Shown here piece after piece: positions 4,928 to 5,951 of a stretch of 5,951 bases of DNA. Both the position numbers and the translations under genes were made by a program. The stretch is from positions 1 to 5,951 of the forward strand of contig BEID01000099.1 of the NCBI GenBank assembly GCA_002898975.1, given 5' to 3'. Below the pieces are notes generated by a model, which ran no database searches, was not told the DNA's origin, and was given only the letters and a program-made list of their open reading frames with translations. Each line of letters starts with the position of its first letter. The stretch's first letter is position 1. This stretch comes from a bacterium HR27 (GTDB taxonomy: Bacteria > Chloroflexota > Chloroflexia > Thermomicrobiales > Thermomicrobiaceae).

Positions 4928-5803
4928 ATGGCGATCCTGGTCGACGAGTCGACGCGGTTGCTGGTGCAGGGTATCACTGGCCGCGAGGGATCGTTCCACA
5001 CGCAACAGATGATCGAGTACGGTACGCGGGTCGTGGCCGGAGTGACGCCAGGGGCCGGTGGCCGGGAGGTGCATGGCGTCCCGGTCTTCGATACGGTAGC
5101 CGAGGCCGTTGCGGCAACCCAGCCGAACGTCTCCTTCGTCGCAGTCCCAGCCCCTTTCGCGCCGGACGCGATCCTGGAAGCAGCCGATGCGGGTATTCCC
5201 CTGATCGTCTGCATTACCGAAGGCATCCCTGTCCTCGAGATGGTACGCGTCTACCACGCGGTGCGGGCGCGTGGGGTGCGGCTTCTCGGACCGAATTGCC
5301 CTGGGCTGATCTCGCCCGGTAAGGCCAAGGTAGGGATCATGCCAGGCTTCATCCACACTCCAGGACCGGTCGGGATCGTCTCGCGGAGCGGTACGCTGAC
5401 CTATGAAGTTGTCTGGGCCTTGACGCGAGCCGGCATCGGCCAGTCGACCGCAGTCGGGATCGGGGGCGATCCGGTCATCGGCACCTCGTTCGTTGACGTG
5501 CTGGAGATGTTCCAGCACGATCCGGAGACGCAGGCGATCGTCCTGATCGGCGAGATCGGTGGGGCAGACGAAGAAGCTGCTGCCGAGTACATTCGTCGCT
5601 CTGTCACCAAGCCGGTCGTCGGATTCATCGCCGGACGTACCGCGCCGCCGGGTCGGCGGATGGGACACGCGGGAGCGATCATCAGCGGTGGACGGGGCAC
5701 TGCGGCCGAGAAGATTGCAGCGTTCGAAGCGGCTGGTGTGCCGGTCGCCGAGCGACCTGCCCAGGTGGCGGAGCTAGTCCGCCAGGTGCTCGAACGACGC
5801 TGA
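4928..5803 (+). CDS. sucD: Succinyl-CoA synthetase alpha subunit
   Basis: SucD binds CoA and carries the phosphohistidine that shuttles phosphate to the beta subunit. The 291-residue protein has the full family layout: an N-terminal CoA-binding Rossmann fold with [15 protein letters not shown] (14-28), then PAPFAPDAI (74-82) and CITEGIP (95-101). [11 protein letters not shown] (121-131), [11 protein letters not shown] (150-160) and [14 protein letters not shown] (177-190) follow, and [14 protein letters not shown] (242-255) holds the catalytic His247. Glu209 in IGEIGG is the usual partner glutamate. The loop GVTPGAGG (38-45) has Ala43 where most SucD proteins have Lys (PGKGG), a residue that contacts CoA in the E. 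coli structure. The gene starts 13 bp after sucC behind GGGGGAG, so both subunits come from one mRNA in matched amounts. The substrate is almost surely succinate, although the related malate-CoA ligases share this fold. Confidence 0.97.
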   Translation: MAILVDESTRLLVQGITGREGSFHTQQMIEYGTRVVAGVTPGAGGREVHGVPVFDTVAEAVAATQPNVSFVAVPAPFAPDAILEAADAGIPLIVCITEGIPVLEMVRVYHAVRARGVRLLGPNCPGLISPGKAKVGIMPGFIHTPGPVGIVSRSGTLTYEVVWALTRAGIGQSTAVGIGGDPVIGTSFVDVLEMFQHDPETQAIVLIGEIGGADEEAAAEYIRRSVTKPVVGFIAGRTAPPGRRMGHAGAIISGGRGTAAEKIAAFEAAGVPVAERPAQVAELVRQVLERR

Positions 5804-5812
5804 GGAGGAGCG

Positions 5813-5951
5813 ATGCCGGTCGAACTCGTCCCGCATCAGAGTCTCATCGTTCTGGGGCGGCTGGCCGGCAGCCGGGGGTACCTGTGGGGAACCGGCGGGA
5901 ACCTGAGCTTGCGACGTAGCGAATCGCACTTCCTCATCACGATGCGCGGTA
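5813..5951 (+). CDS. Class II aldolase/adducin-family protein, N-terminal fragment cut by the window edge
   Basis: Forty-six codons are visible, starting [19 protein letters not shown]. The stretch [13 protein letters not shown] (residues 23-35) followed by FLITMRG matches the N-terminal phosphate-binding region of class II aldolase/adducin proteins, in which Gly-Asn of the GNxS motif binds the substrate phosphate. The zinc-binding histidines would lie further on and are outside the window. Family members include fuculose-phosphate and rhamnulose-phosphate aldolases, ribulose-phosphate 4-epimerase, methylthioribulose-phosphate dehydratase and 4-phospho-tetronate decarboxylases. The fragment does not distinguish them. 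The ATG comes 9 bp after the sucD stop, and the GAGGAGGAG ribosome-binding site starts within the stop codon, so it is cotranscribed and probably coupled with sucD. Confidence 0.88.
   Translation, partial: MPVELVPHQSLIVLGRLAGSRGYLWGTGGNLSLRRSESHFLITMRG

Noticed and set aside
3664..5226. A 520-codon minus-strand open frame opposite sucC and the start of sucD
   Set aside because: It covers two highly conserved enzymes on the other strand, spans their intergenic gap, and has low-complexity composition with no domain signal.

Overview
The window is a GC-rich bacterial chromosomal segment. It shows Shine-Dalgarno-led genes, near-consensus sigma70-type promoters in small AT-rich islands, and classic stem-loop terminators. 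The GC-rich codon use, the Tat-like lipoprotein substrate-binding protein and the general flavour of the proteins suggest a thermophilic Chloroflexota lineage such as Thermomicrobia. That placement is an impression from protein style, not a proven assignment.

Left part (1-2037, all genes on the minus strand). Bases 1-1080 hold the first 360 codons of a PucR-family transcriptional regulator whose C-terminal helix-turn-helix end lies beyond the left edge. Its upstream region carries an extended -10 element and a perfect 8+8 bp inverted repeat. Further upstream, beyond about 330 bases with no convincing gene, lies a minus-strand pair of very small membrane-anchored proteins of 103 and 58 residues, 4 bp apart. 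The 58-residue protein has the YtxH-type glycine-rich helix followed by an APxSG motif. A terminator-like hairpin follows the pair.

Divergent control region (2038-2346). It contains a minus-strand promoter for the small-protein pair overlaid by 12-bp direct repeats, a second repeated 10-mer, a dyad, and then a near-consensus plus-strand promoter (TTGACA, 17 bp, TAACAT).

Right part (2347-5951, all plus strand). A LivK-type (branched-chain amino acid or aromatic acid) ABC substrate-binding lipoprotein forms its own transcription unit, closed by a strong 17-bp stem terminator. No permease or ATPase genes accompany it here. An extended -10 promoter then opens a tight operon of sucC, sucD (succinyl-CoA synthetase beta and alpha, TCA cycle substrate-level phosphorylation) and a class II aldolase/adducin-family gene that runs off the right edge. 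All three operon genes begin with the same GGAGCGATG ribosome-binding/start module.

Most of the window is ordinary metabolism and transport. The parts worth a second look are the architecture of the two regulatory regions, the YtxH-like gene pair, the orphan binding protein, the sucCD-aldolase linkage, and a Lys-to-Ala change in the CoA-binding loop of SucD. I saw no CRISPR array, insertion sequence, tRNA or rRNA.
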